Below, piece by piece: positions 16,763 to 25,189 of a stretch of 64,000 nucleotides of DNA. Position 1 is the stretch's first letter. The number at the start of each line of letters is the position of its first letter. A program made the position numbers and the translations under genes. Where the stretch lies: NCBI GenBank assembly GCA_001603075.1, contig LVBB01000109.1, positions 124,001 to 188,000 of the forward strand, given 5' to 3'. Below the pieces are notes generated by a model. The model saw only the letters and a list, made by a program, of their open reading frames with translations, did not search any database and was not told the DNA's origin. The stretch comes from Phycisphaerales bacterium Planc_01. Its GTDB lineage: Bacteria; Planctomycetota; Phycisphaerae; Sedimentisphaerales; Anaerobacaceae.

Positions 16763-19273
16763 TCACGGATCCGTCGCCCGCGAGGTCCGAACGACCGACA
16801 GTCTTTCGATCAACCTCCTGGCGGCATCGAAATCCGGCGACAGTTGAAGGCAGATACGAGCCTCGTGGATCGCCTCCGCCACAAGACCGCATTCGGAGAG
16901 CAGTTGCGCCAAATGGAACCGCCAGTAGATGTGTCCATAGTTCTTGATGAGGGCTGCCCGATAGCATGCGATAGCCCTCTCAAGATTCCCCTGCCTGTAC
17001 GACATACTCGCAAGCATCGCGTGCCAGTAGGCCGGTGAGGCCTCCTCGCGGCACTTCAGTTCGAGCAACTCCAGAAGCCTCTGATCCACCTCCTGACCGA
17101 ACTCAGTGGCATCGAGCATGAGGGCCAGTTGCCCCGCCAGGTCGGGAGACTCTCCCGCGATCTCCAGCGCGAGATCCGGCCGTGCCAAGTGATCGACGAG
17201 GAGTCTGGCGACCTCGGCGAAACAGCTCTCGTCGAGTCTCACGGCCCGTCGCAGCTTGACAAACGCCTGCTCCACCCGCCCGGCCTCCACGTCAAGGCCG
17301 CCCGCCAGAAGGCACGCCGTCGAATCGTACGGCGCCAACACATATCCTGTTTGAATCCGCTTTTCGCCCTCCGAACGATTCAGCACAAGTCGCTCCAGTT
17401 GCCCGAGAACAGACCACGTGGCGCCGAACGTCGGACAACAGGCGCGCGCTTCGTTCAGCTCGTCGACGATTCGAGCCACAAGATCATGGCCCTGCGGCGG
17501 CAAGAGGATGCCTCCTGTATCGGGATCGACCGTCTGGCTGATGGCACGCCATCGATACACAGCAAGCCAGTACCGGTAGACCACGTTGTCCGGCTGCCAT
17601 GTGGCGGCCGCCTGAGCATGCCGTATGAGGTCCGCGTACTCCTCCGCATGGCCCTGCCAGTTTCTTCTCGCCAGGCCTGCCTCTACCGCCAGCGCCCGTC
17701 TCCAACCGTGTTCGCTGCGTCGAGCCGCATCCGCATCCGACAGAACCCATCCCCATGCGGCGCAGATGACGAGAAGTCCCGCGATCCCATACCATCGAAG
17801 GCGGCTGTCCCTGAGGGCCCCCTCTCCACCCCCGGCACCCTCATCACTCCCAAGCCGCCGCAGGCGAATCAACAGGGCACAGAAGACGGCCGACAGGATT
17901 CCGTTGGCAGGCAGGTGCTGCCCGAAGTCACTCAGACTGTGCATCATGACCGCCATCAACCCGAAGCCGAGGCCATACGCCGCAGAGTAGATGGGAACCT
18001 GGCCGGCCCTGATGACGCGTATATAGTCACGCCCTACGAGGACTGCGAAGACCACGAGAGCCATCAGCCCAACGATCCCGGTCTCTTCGGCCGCTTGGGC
18101 ATATTCGTTCTCCGCATGCGATGCGAGGGCAGCAACCGTGGAGCGATCGAACATGGGATAGACAACTTCATGAGTCCCCAGCCCCGTGCCCAGGAGGGGA
18201 AACTTGGTCCATGCCACGCTGATGTCCTTGACAATCTGCCAGCGTCCTCCTTCGGCCCTCTGCAACTGGCCAAGCGACCCCAGCCGATCGTGGACCGCAT
18301 CGAAACCGACGCACAGCACGCAAATGAAAGCGGCCAGTGCCAGAAGAACCATCAGCCAACCTGAACCCTTGAGTGCCTTTCTCATGCTGAGGACAAGCAC
18401 GGTAGCGGCACAGGCAATGAGCATGCTGATCATCCCGCCACGACTCATGCATACGAATATGCTGGCCGCTCCGAGGGCCGCCATCGTTGCGGCCGCCCAT
18501 GTCGGCCGGGCCGCCGGTGAGCCGCAGTAGTCGGCAACGACAGACGGCACTGCTCGACAATGCACGAATCTCCGATGTACCCTCACGAAGACGAAACCCA
18601 GAGCCGCCCCGACAGAGAGGTTCATGAACTGCGCGTAGTGGCTGTGGTTCACGAAAGGCCCTGAATGCGCCATGCCGTGAGGAGATGGAATGCACCAGTA
18701 GATCTTGCCATTGCCCGCCACGTTCTGAATCAACGCCAGTACGGCTACGCCTCCGCCGATCACGGTGATTACCGCGAGCAGTCGCATGATCTGATCGGGC
18801 CGCCGGTACACGTTAAGTACAACCACAAACACAGCGGCCACCGCCAGCACCAGCCGCAAGTCATGCCGTGTGGCATGCGGGTAGAAGCTCAATGTCAGTG
18901 TCGAGACCAGGTTGGCTCCGTTGGGCAGATCGCTCAACAGCGCCGTCTTCTGCTCGACTGTGTTCGGAGAGAGGACGCCGATCCAGGCGGATGGCATCGG
19001 TGTCAGTTGCAGGAGGGCCACGGCGATGAAAACCGCCACGGGGACATACGCCCATGTCCATGTGAAGGACGCCCTTCCGACGACAATGCCCTTGAGGAGC
19101 AAACACACGGACAGGACCGCCGCCGAGACAAGTACGACCTCCTCGCTCCAGGCCTCCACCACACCGAAGGCCAAGGGCATGAAGGCAAGAGTGGCCATCA
19201 CCATCCCCTCGATCACCCTGTCGAAACGCTCGGCGCGTTCCTCGCCATACAGCACTTCCTCAGTGGAAAACAT
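16763..19273 (-). CDS. O-antigen ligase/polymerase with C-terminal TPR domain
   Basis: The ATG at 19273 has a GGAGG box 8 nt upstream and gives 836 residues. The first two thirds are polytopic, with about twelve hydrophobic segments and the Wzy_C-like stretch HSGPFVNHSHYAQFMNLSVG, then CMSRGGMISMLIA. A further loop, FPLLGTGLGTHEVVYP...HAENEYAQAAEETGIVGL, matches the H-x-E-x-x-Q-x-x-x-E-x-G signature of O-antigen ligases/polymerases. The last 230 residues are soluble and contain TPR-like repeats such as NLERAIACYRAALIKNYGHIYWRFHLAQLLSE. TPR-tailed ligases are known in several phyla and may link to partner proteins. The gene lies between the tyrosine autokinase and the thiolase. Polymerase versus ligase cannot be decided from sequence. 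Confidence 0.85.
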   Translation of the reverse strand: MFSTEEVLYGEERAERFDRVIEGMVMATLAFMPLAFGVVEAWSEEVVLVSAAVLSVCLLLKGIVVGRASFTWTWAYVPVAVFIAVALLQLTPMPSAWIGVLSPNTVEQKTALLSDLPNGANLVSTLTLSFYPHATRHDLRLVLAVAAVFVVVLNVYRRPDQIMRLLAVITVIGGGVAVLALIQNVAGNGKIYWCIPSPHGMAHSGPFVNHSHYAQFMNLSVGAALGFVFVRVHRRFVHCRAVPSVVADYCGSPAARPTWAAATMAALGAASIFVCMSRGGMISMLIACAATVLVLSMRKALKGSGWLMVLLALAAFICVLCVGFDAVHDRLGSLGQLQRAEGGRWQIVKDISVAWTKFPLLGTGLGTHEVVYPMFDRSTVAALASHAENEYAQAAEETGIVGLMALVVFAVLVGRDYIRVIRAGQVPIYSAAYGLGFGLMAVMMHSLSDFGQHLPANGILSAVFCALLIRLRRLGSDEGAGGGEGALRDSRLRWYGIAGLLVICAAWGWVLSDADAARRSEHGWRRALAVEAGLARRNWQGHAEEYADLIRHAQAAATWQPDNVVYRYWLAVYRWRAISQTVDPDTGGILLPPQGHDLVARIVDELNEARACCPTFGATWSVLGQLERLVLNRSEGEKRIQTGYVLAPYDSTACLLAGGLDVEAGRVEQAFVKLRRAVRLDESCFAEVARLLVDHLARPDLALEIAGESPDLAGQLALMLDATEFGQEVDQRLLELLELKCREEASPAYWHAMLASMSYRQGNLERAIACYRAALIKNYGHIYWRFHLAQLLSECGLVAEAIHEARICLQLSPDFDAARRLIERLSVVRTSRATDP

Positions 19274-19410
19274 CCGCGAACCTCCGGGTTCAGAAGTGAC
19301 ACCGTCGCGAAGCACCCTTTGGCGATGTCCGGCTCGGTGATCCGGGCGGACGCCACACCAAACACCACCGGGAATCCACAATCGTCTTGAGTGCCATCGT
19401 GATCTTCTCG

Positions 19411-21696
19411 TCAGGATCGGGCAACAGCCGCATTCCTGTCCTCCTGCGGCAAGTCGGCGCCAACATGGTCGTCTCCTGCCCGCTCGTCGTGGTCACCACG
19501 GCCATAGGAGCTGCCGTATCCGCCGTATCGCCCATAGTAGCCATAGCGATCGCCACTCTTGCGGACCGCATTGATCACCACGCCGAACAGATGGGCACCG
19601 ACACTCTCCAATGCGTCCACAGCACGCCGTGCCGTCTTCCGCGACGACTTCTCCACTCGCATGACAAGAACCGTGCAATCACAAAGGGCCCCGAGTATCT
19701 GGGCATCGGTGACGACGGTCACGGGAGGGGCGTCCACGAGGACACGATCATAGGTCCGGGCCAGGCCTTCGAGCACGTCGGCGAACCGATCGCTATTGAG
19801 GAATTCGGCCGGACTGGAGACACCATGCGCACATGTCAACAGACTGAGGCCGGCCACCTGGGTGGGCTGGATGGCCTCCGACAACTTCATCCGTCCGGAG
19901 AAGACACTGTTGAGATTGCGCTCGTGGTGATCCGTTGAGAAGATTACATGCTGCATCGGCCTCCGCAGGTCCGCATCGAGAATGAGGGTGTTCTGGCCGG
20001 CCTGAGCCATCGCGATGGCAAGATTGCCGATGAGGGTGGACTTGCCGTCGCCGGCCACAGGTGACGTGACCAGCAGGGTGCGCATCGACTCCGCCGAGGT
20101 GCCGAAGAACAGCGCGGTCCGCACCGTGCGATACGCCTCGGCTTCCGGAGACTCGGGCTGCAACAGGACCTTTCGCCCTCTCGTCTCCACCTTCAGGCGG
20201 CGGGACATCGCCGGAACGACGCCCAGAACGGACAGATCGAGTGTCGCGGATATCTCCTCGATGGAGCGAAACGTCTGATCCGCCCAGTCGCGTGCCACCG
20301 CAATTCCCCCCCCTACGGCCAGACCCAGCATCAGAGCCAACGCCATGACCTTGCCCTTCTGGGGCGCCGACGGCCTCTGCGCGGGCAAGGCAGGCTCCAG
20401 GATGGCCATCCCCATCCGCCCTGCATCGTCACCGACGATCTTTGCGATTTCGCCGACCTGTTGTGTATACGTTGCTACGGATATCTCCAGACGGCTCACC
20501 TCGGCCTGGAGCTGCTGGAATTGCTGCTGTTCGTCGCTGAATCGCTGAACGCTCTCGCTCTCCTCCTGATAGCGCTCGGCGAGCACCCGTTCATTCGTTC
20601 TCGCCTCGGCGTACTGACGTTCGGCCGCGGCGGTCGTGGCCGCCACAAACTGAGCGTCTAGGTCGGCAATCTCCTTCCCAACGCGTCTCCTCTCGTCGTC
20701 AACCGCGGCAATGGCCGCATGGGTTTCTGTATACTGCCCGAGAAGCTCCGCTCTTCTGGCATTCAGTTCCATGAGCCGAGTTTCGAGAGACAGCCGTCCG
20801 GAAGACGGCGCCACATAACGAACGCCTCGACCTTCCGCCTGCACATACTGACGTAGCGCCTCAGGGCTATCGGCCAATTCGCGAACCCCGTCGAGGTAGA
20901 GTTTGGAGGTGGAAGCCGCCTGTTGGGCCTGCCTGTAGTCCCTCTGGCATTCCTCGTATCCCTGCCTGACGCTGGCGCCGTCTTCCAGGCCGCGAGAGAC
21001 AGGCATCTTCTGGGCCCGGAACTCACGCAGTTCCGCTACCTTGGCTCTGAGTTCCGCTTCTCGCTGCTTCAGAAGCGACTCACAGATGTTCAATGCCTTT
21101 GTGGCATCCTTTCTGTCGCTTTCCGATCGCAAGGTCATGTATGCCTCGACCACTCGATTGACGATCTGAGCCGCTTCTTGTGGATACGCCGAATCGAAAG
21201 AAACGCTGATGATCTCGTCCTTCCTTCCGACATCAACCACCATCATCTTACGCAGGGAATTCAGCGGCACCTCCACGTCGGCAAAGGTCCTCAGAGGCGG
21301 ATCCTCGTCCGTTCCAAGCGCCGCAGCCAGAATCTCCCTGCTCCGCAGCACCTCGGCCTGCGTGTGCAGATACTTGTCCGTCCGAGGTATCGCCCCCGAC
21401 TCGTACTGGCTGATCTGGATGCTCTCGCAGCGAAGGTAGAGCTTGGCGGTGCTCGTGTAGATCGGCACGGCGGCATTGATGTACACAAGACCTGCAATCA
21501 GCGCTGCCACTGTGCACACAAGTACTATCCAGCGGCTTCGCCATATCGTCGCGGTGAGACTCGCGCTGGTCGCCGTCAACCTCGGCGCCTCGATCAGAGG
21601 GTATCCGGCCGTCCGCCTCGCCACTCTATCCCTGCGGACAGCGTCGTTGTCGTCTGAAGCACTGCGTGAGTGTGGCGATCGCCTTCTTTCAATCAT
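19411..21696 (-). CDS. Polysaccharide chain-length/tyrosine autokinase (Wzc/CpsCD-type)
   Basis: This 761-residue protein has a Wzz/GumC-like part, with a membrane helix at about 54-72, a long periplasmic coiled coil (about 200-430) and a second helix near 450. A cytoplasmic BY-kinase part follows. The Walker A box SPVAGDGKST is near 543-552, Walker A' LILDADLRRP near 570 and Walker B RVLVDAPPV near 654. The tail has a tyrosine cluster (YGYYGRYGGYGSSYG), the usual autophosphorylation site. It controls chain length and export of Wzy-made polymers. The start has a GGAG box 8 nt upstream. It is the first gene of the operon, so the structured leader and repeated sites upstream may regulate the whole locus. 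Confidence 0.93.
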   Translation of the reverse strand: MIERRRSPHSRSASDDNDAVRRDRVARRTAGYPLIEAPRLTATSASLTATIWRSRWIVLVCTVAALIAGLVYINAAVPIYTSTAKLYLRCESIQISQYESGAIPRTDKYLHTQAEVLRSREILAAALGTDEDPPLRTFADVEVPLNSLRKMMVVDVGRKDEIISVSFDSAYPQEAAQIVNRVVEAYMTLRSESDRKDATKALNICESLLKQREAELRAKVAELREFRAQKMPVSRGLEDGASVRQGYEECQRDYRQAQQAASTSKLYLDGVRELADSPEALRQYVQAEGRGVRYVAPSSGRLSLETRLMELNARRAELLGQYTETHAAIAAVDDERRRVGKEIADLDAQFVAATTAAAERQYAEARTNERVLAERYQEESESVQRFSDEQQQFQQLQAEVSRLEISVATYTQQVGEIAKIVGDDAGRMGMAILEPALPAQRPSAPQKGKVMALALMLGLAVGGGIAVARDWADQTFRSIEEISATLDLSVLGVVPAMSRRLKVETRGRKVLLQPESPEAEAYRTVRTALFFGTSAESMRTLLVTSPVAGDGKSTLIGNLAIAMAQAGQNTLILDADLRRPMQHVIFSTDHHERNLNSVFSGRMKLSEAIQPTQVAGLSLLTCAHGVSSPAEFLNSDRFADVLEGLARTYDRVLVDAPPVTVVTDAQILGALCDCTVLVMRVEKSSRKTARRAVDALESVGAHLFGVVINAVRKSGDRYGYYGRYGGYGSSYGRGDHDERAGDDHVGADLPQEDRNAAVARS

Positions 21697-21760
21697 CGGC
21701 CATCTCCGGAGAGTATTGCCATCAGGATCTGCATCTACGATATGTCGAGGTTTCGGTCAC

Positions 21761-21824
21761 ACACAGGCGTCACAGGTGTACACGATCGCACAATGGCTGA
21801 TCCTGAATTCCCTTGACACCTGTG
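21761..21824. promoter_or_regulatory. Cluster of CACAGGTGT-like sites upstream of the EPS operon
   Basis: ACACAGGCGT (21761-21770) and CACAGGTGTA (21771-21780) are tandem near-copies. The exact inverse ACACCTGTG lies at 21816-21824, 36 nt further on. The 9-nt arms at 21771-21779 and 21816-21824 are perfectly complementary. The cluster is 65-130 nt upstream of the tyrosine autokinase ATG. It could be an operator for a dimeric regulator or, in RNA, a long hairpin. Confidence 0.4.
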
Positions 21825-21844
21825 TGGGTTCCTGATATGGAAAC

Positions 21845-21972
21845 AAAAAGGCCCCGGTTACTGGAGTACAGACCTTCGCGGTCAACCCGTGGCGGTTATC
21901 ACTGGCTTGTTCGGGAGGTTCGTGGCCTAGAAACCGAAGAAGTCAGTCGGAACCAGTGACCGGGGGCTTTTT
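21845..21972 (-). ncRNA. Candidate structured leader RNA with terminator/antiterminator pairing
   Basis: Two 20-nt arms, 21845-21864 and 21953-21972, pair at 18 of 20 positions. On the minus strand the closing stem ends GGGGCCTTTTTGTTT, like an intrinsic terminator. A central segment (21893-21905, CGGTTATCACTGG on plus) can instead pair with the CCAGTGACCG part of the 21953-21972 arm, which would break the terminator. Between the arms, short hairpins can form on the minus strand: GACC-GCGAA-GGTC, AACC-GCCACG-GGTT and CCGA...TCGG. The element ends 148 nt before the autokinase ATG. It does not match the c-di-GMP, cobalamin or other riboswitch consensus that I can recall. It also ends in a T-run on the plus strand, so a plain bidirectional terminator remains possible. 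Confidence 0.5.
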
Positions 21973-22677
21973 CTCGCTCAGGACTGTTGCCGCGTTGACA
22001 GGTCGGAGCTTCGCATCCACAGGCTCTCGCTCAATACGCGAGAGGCAAACGGTTTGTAGATGGACTCCGTCCCCGCTGGCTACATCTCGATTGTCTTATA
22101 CTGTAGTAGGGAATCAGTTCGCTTGCCGGTTCGCTCGCTCCCAAAGGCGCCCTGGATGTGAAATGCCGATCGGTTTACCATCACCGCACACAGGCGTGTC
22201 GGCATATCACACCAAGACGCCTCGTTTCTCATTGCTGGCTGCACGAGACGAACTGGACTTCCCCGCACAATGTCAATCGCACACCACGTTACCAGCGTTG
22301 ATGCCATGCGCCTGTCTAATACCGTCGTGAGAGGACTCGCGTCAACTGTGGAGACTACGTATTTGAATATGGGCAATATGAACGCTCCAAACACGCCCCT
22401 CGCCAACGAGACGGTATGAACAGAGGCCTGCGAATACCAGCATGTCGATTTCCGTCTCGCCGCGCACCATGTCTCGGTCCCGTGCAATGCTGGTCTATCA
22501 GGTTCCATAGTTTCTGTAATTGCACTGACCATCCCTCCTCGCAATGCGGATACAACATGACCCTGGCGATGCTCTCGGGGATCGCGTCACGGGTTTCATG
22601 GCCCTTGCTCTCCGTCGGTCCGATCGAGTGCCTCTGCAGCCAATGTCCAAAATGCGGGACACGATCGGCACTTCACG
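21973..22677. other. Gene-free spacer between the VWA operon and the EPS operon
   Basis: No convincing gene is seen. A 7-bp hairpin lies at 22024-22044 (CTCTCGC, loop, GCGAGAG). A TATAAG hexamer on the minus strand near 22100 is a weak -10 candidate for the EPS operon, without a good -35 box. A 154-codon open frame at 22080-22544 on the minus strand has no family resemblance and no ribosome site. Confidence 0.5.
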
Positions 22678-25185
22678 TCAGATCCTCCGCAGTAGCAGCC
22701 CTGCCAGCATGGCAGCCAGTGCCAGGAGACAACACAGATGATCGATGGGTTTGCAGATCTCCGCCGGGACGATGTCCTCTCGGACCGCATTGACGTTCAA
22801 TCTCGCAACCCTCTGCAGGCCGGGGGCAACCTGACCTGCAAGATGGTATTCCGCCGGATAGGATTTGTTGAAGTGCAGTATGGCTGCCTTGTCGTGATCG
22901 GGGTCCTCCAAACGCAGCGAGAGTCGCTTGCTGTCCCCCACGGGGACCACAGCACGGTATCGGCCCAAGCCGACTTCCTCAACGGCGATGTCATTGATCA
23001 TCTCCCGTTCGTCCACGGTCTGGGCCCTGAAGGCCACGCCCGTCACCGGATCACCTGATGGGTCCAGACGCGTGATATCGATCGTCCATCGGTCGTCGTC
23101 CTGGCTCTGTCGCAGATAGAGGCCGTCCGTCGATTCTCGTCGCAGAATGCCTCGAAGGACCTGTGACCAGAAGCGTCCGAACTGATTCCACACGAGCCAT
23201 TGCGAACCCCACTTGGCAGTGACATCGCTGGTGTAGGCCAGCGTGGAACCAAGACCGTGTCGAGAAATCGCCATGACCGGGTCGCCCGAATGGGCGACGA
23301 GCAGCAGTTGTGTCGCCGGCTTGGCCATGGCCATGACATATCCAAAGACCACAGGCAGGTCGGCGTCCCCCAATCCGGAAAACAACGGATGGTCTGAAGT
23401 TCGAACCAGATTGAACACATCCTCCTTGACCGCAGAGCGAGAGGTCTCCATCGTCTCCTTGGTGAAGATCTGAGGGATATTGGCCGGATCGGCGGTTTCG
23501 TAGTAGCGGCCCTTGCCGATCTCCGCAAGCGAGGCCAGCAGTGCGCGATCCGCGTGGCCGAGAGCGATCGTCGAGACGGTGATCTTCGCAGCGGCCATGT
23601 CGGCAACGAGCCCCTGGTGATCGGCCGGCTGGCTCTGGCCGTCACTGAGTACGATGACGTGTTTGATCTGGGCCGAAACACCCTGGAGCATTTGGAAGGC
23701 GGTGTCGATGCCGGGATACATGGCCGTCCCACCGCCCGAAGCCAGCGTATCGATCGCCTGTTTGACGGCGTCGGCCTCGGCCCTGCTGCGCAGGGGGCTG
23801 ACTACAAACGCCTGACCGTCGAATCCCACCACACCGATCTGGTCTTGCGCTCCCAGCAGATCGACCGTGGCCTTGGCCGCCTGTCGGGCCAGTTCGATCG
23901 GCATCCCCTGCATGCTGCCGGACTTGTCGATCACCAGGACCATCGCCACAGAGGGTTGCTGCTTCTCCTTCTCGTAGCGACTGGTCAGCGGCAGGACCTC
24001 TTCCACGGGGGTGTTGTGATAGCCGCCCAGCCCGAAGCTGTTGTTGGAGCCGAACATGGCAAGCCCGCCACCGAAGTCGACGACGTAGCGCTTGAGCAAT
24101 CTCATCTGAAGAGGCGACAGGTCGGTCGCCGCAATATCGGCCAGGATCACGGCGTCGAACGCGAGCAGGGAGGCCAGATCGTCGGGCAGTCCGTGCGTAT
24201 CCCGCAGGTCAATCTCGAATCCTTGCTCGTTCATCGCCTTACTGAACTGTCGCATCTCGCGCGGCGTCCCGTGCAGGACGAGAATTCGTGGCTTGCCGCC
24301 GACGGTGACCGTGCAGGTCGCCCTGTTGTTGATAAGAAAATGGTCTCGTTCCGCCTGGAGTTCCGCCGTCCAGTGGGTCGCCCCGGACGTATTCATGGGA
24401 ATGTCCAGATGGACGAGGTTGTCGCTGTCGGGATCGAGCTGGAGTTCCTTGCGCGCAACGACGACGGCCCGATTCAGAATGGTCAACGTCGCAGGCATCG
24501 GCTGATTGGACCGGACCTTGACCGTCATGCGAACGACCTCACCGGCGAACGCCCTGGTCGTGCTGGGCTCGATCGCCTGCACACATGCCTCCGGCACGCG
24601 CAGACCCGAGAGTTCGTGCATCCGCAGATCGATACGCTCCTTTTCCAGCAACGCCACGGCGTTCGTCACATCCGCATGTGTGGGCCGACCGTCGGAGAAG
24701 AGCACGATCCGCCGGGCCTTGTTCGCCGGAAAACACAGCCTCGCCGCCGACAGAGCATCCGCCAGCTTGCTGGCACTTCGAAAGTCGTTGTCCGGCGTCG
24801 TCCGGAGCCACCCATCCAATTCCGAGGCAGCGTCCTCCATGCGTCTGCAGTACTTGACCCCATCAGCAACCAGGAACAACGACCAGGAGTCTGAGACAGG
24901 CAATTGGTCAATGCATCGCGCTATTGTATCGATGGACTCTCTGGCGCTGCGGAGGTCGACGGACTCGGACACGTCCAGGATGAACGCCACGTGTACGGCC
25001 TGGGAACTGAGCCGTACGAATGGCCGGCAAAGCGCCAGGATCAGAAGCACAATGGCAGCCGCACGCAGTGCGGTGGATGCATATTGGATCCGCTTCGGCC
25101 GGTCCACCAGGCCATACCGCACGACGATCAGCATGGGTACCAGGACGATCAGCCACCAGAGCGGTTTGACAGTTGCGATTTCCAT
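22678..25185 (-). CDS. Membrane VWA protein with glutamine-amidotransferase-like domain
   Basis: The protein is about 835 residues. It has two N-terminal membrane helices, a first VWA-like stretch (VAFILDVSESVDL), and an amidotransferase-like region KPRILVLHGTPREMRQFSKAM...AVILADIAATDL...VVDFGGGLAMFGS. A full VWA domain with the MIDAS motif DKSGSM follows near residue 400, and a C-terminal helix ends LLLRRI. This architecture is common in planctomycetes beside BatA-like genes. The start is ATG 25185, or the adjacent GTG 25188, right after the upstream stop. It probably sits in the inner membrane with the VWA domain exposed for protein binding, and works with the MoxR ATPase encoded upstream. 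Its substrate is unknown. Confidence 0.85.
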   Translation of the reverse strand: MEIATVKPLWWLIVLVPMLIVVRYGLVDRPKRIQYASTALRAAAIVLLILALCRPFVRLSSQAVHVAFILDVSESVDLRSARESIDTIARCIDQLPVSDSWSLFLVADGVKYCRRMEDAASELDGWLRTTPDNDFRSASKLADALSAARLCFPANKARRIVLFSDGRPTHADVTNAVALLEKERIDLRMHELSGLRVPEACVQAIEPSTTRAFAGEVVRMTVKVRSNQPMPATLTILNRAVVVARKELQLDPDSDNLVHLDIPMNTSGATHWTAELQAERDHFLINNRATCTVTVGGKPRILVLHGTPREMRQFSKAMNEQGFEIDLRDTHGLPDDLASLLAFDAVILADIAATDLSPLQMRLLKRYVVDFGGGLAMFGSNNSFGLGGYHNTPVEEVLPLTSRYEKEKQQPSVAMVLVIDKSGSMQGMPIELARQAAKATVDLLGAQDQIGVVGFDGQAFVVSPLRSRAEADAVKQAIDTLASGGGTAMYPGIDTAFQMLQGVSAQIKHVIVLSDGQSQPADHQGLVADMAAAKITVSTIALGHADRALLASLAEIGKGRYYETADPANIPQIFTKETMETSRSAVKEDVFNLVRTSDHPLFSGLGDADLPVVFGYVMAMAKPATQLLLVAHSGDPVMAISRHGLGSTLAYTSDVTAKWGSQWLVWNQFGRFWSQVLRGILRRESTDGLYLRQSQDDDRWTIDITRLDPSGDPVTGVAFRAQTVDEREMINDIAVEEVGLGRYRAVVPVGDSKRLSLRLEDPDHDKAAILHFNKSYPAEYHLAGQVAPGLQRVARLNVNAVREDIVPAEICKPIDHLCCLLALAAMLAGLLLRRI

Positions 25186-25189
25186 CACG

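Noticed and set aside
21845-21972. Assignment of the structured leader as a c-di-GMP-I riboswitch
   Set aside because: The conserved core sequences of that class, as I recall them, are not present, so only a generic structured-RNA call is made.
22080-22544. Minus-strand open frame of 154 codons in the spacer upstream of the EPS operon
   Set aside because: It shows no family similarity, no ribosome site and codon use unlike the neighbouring genes; most likely chance.
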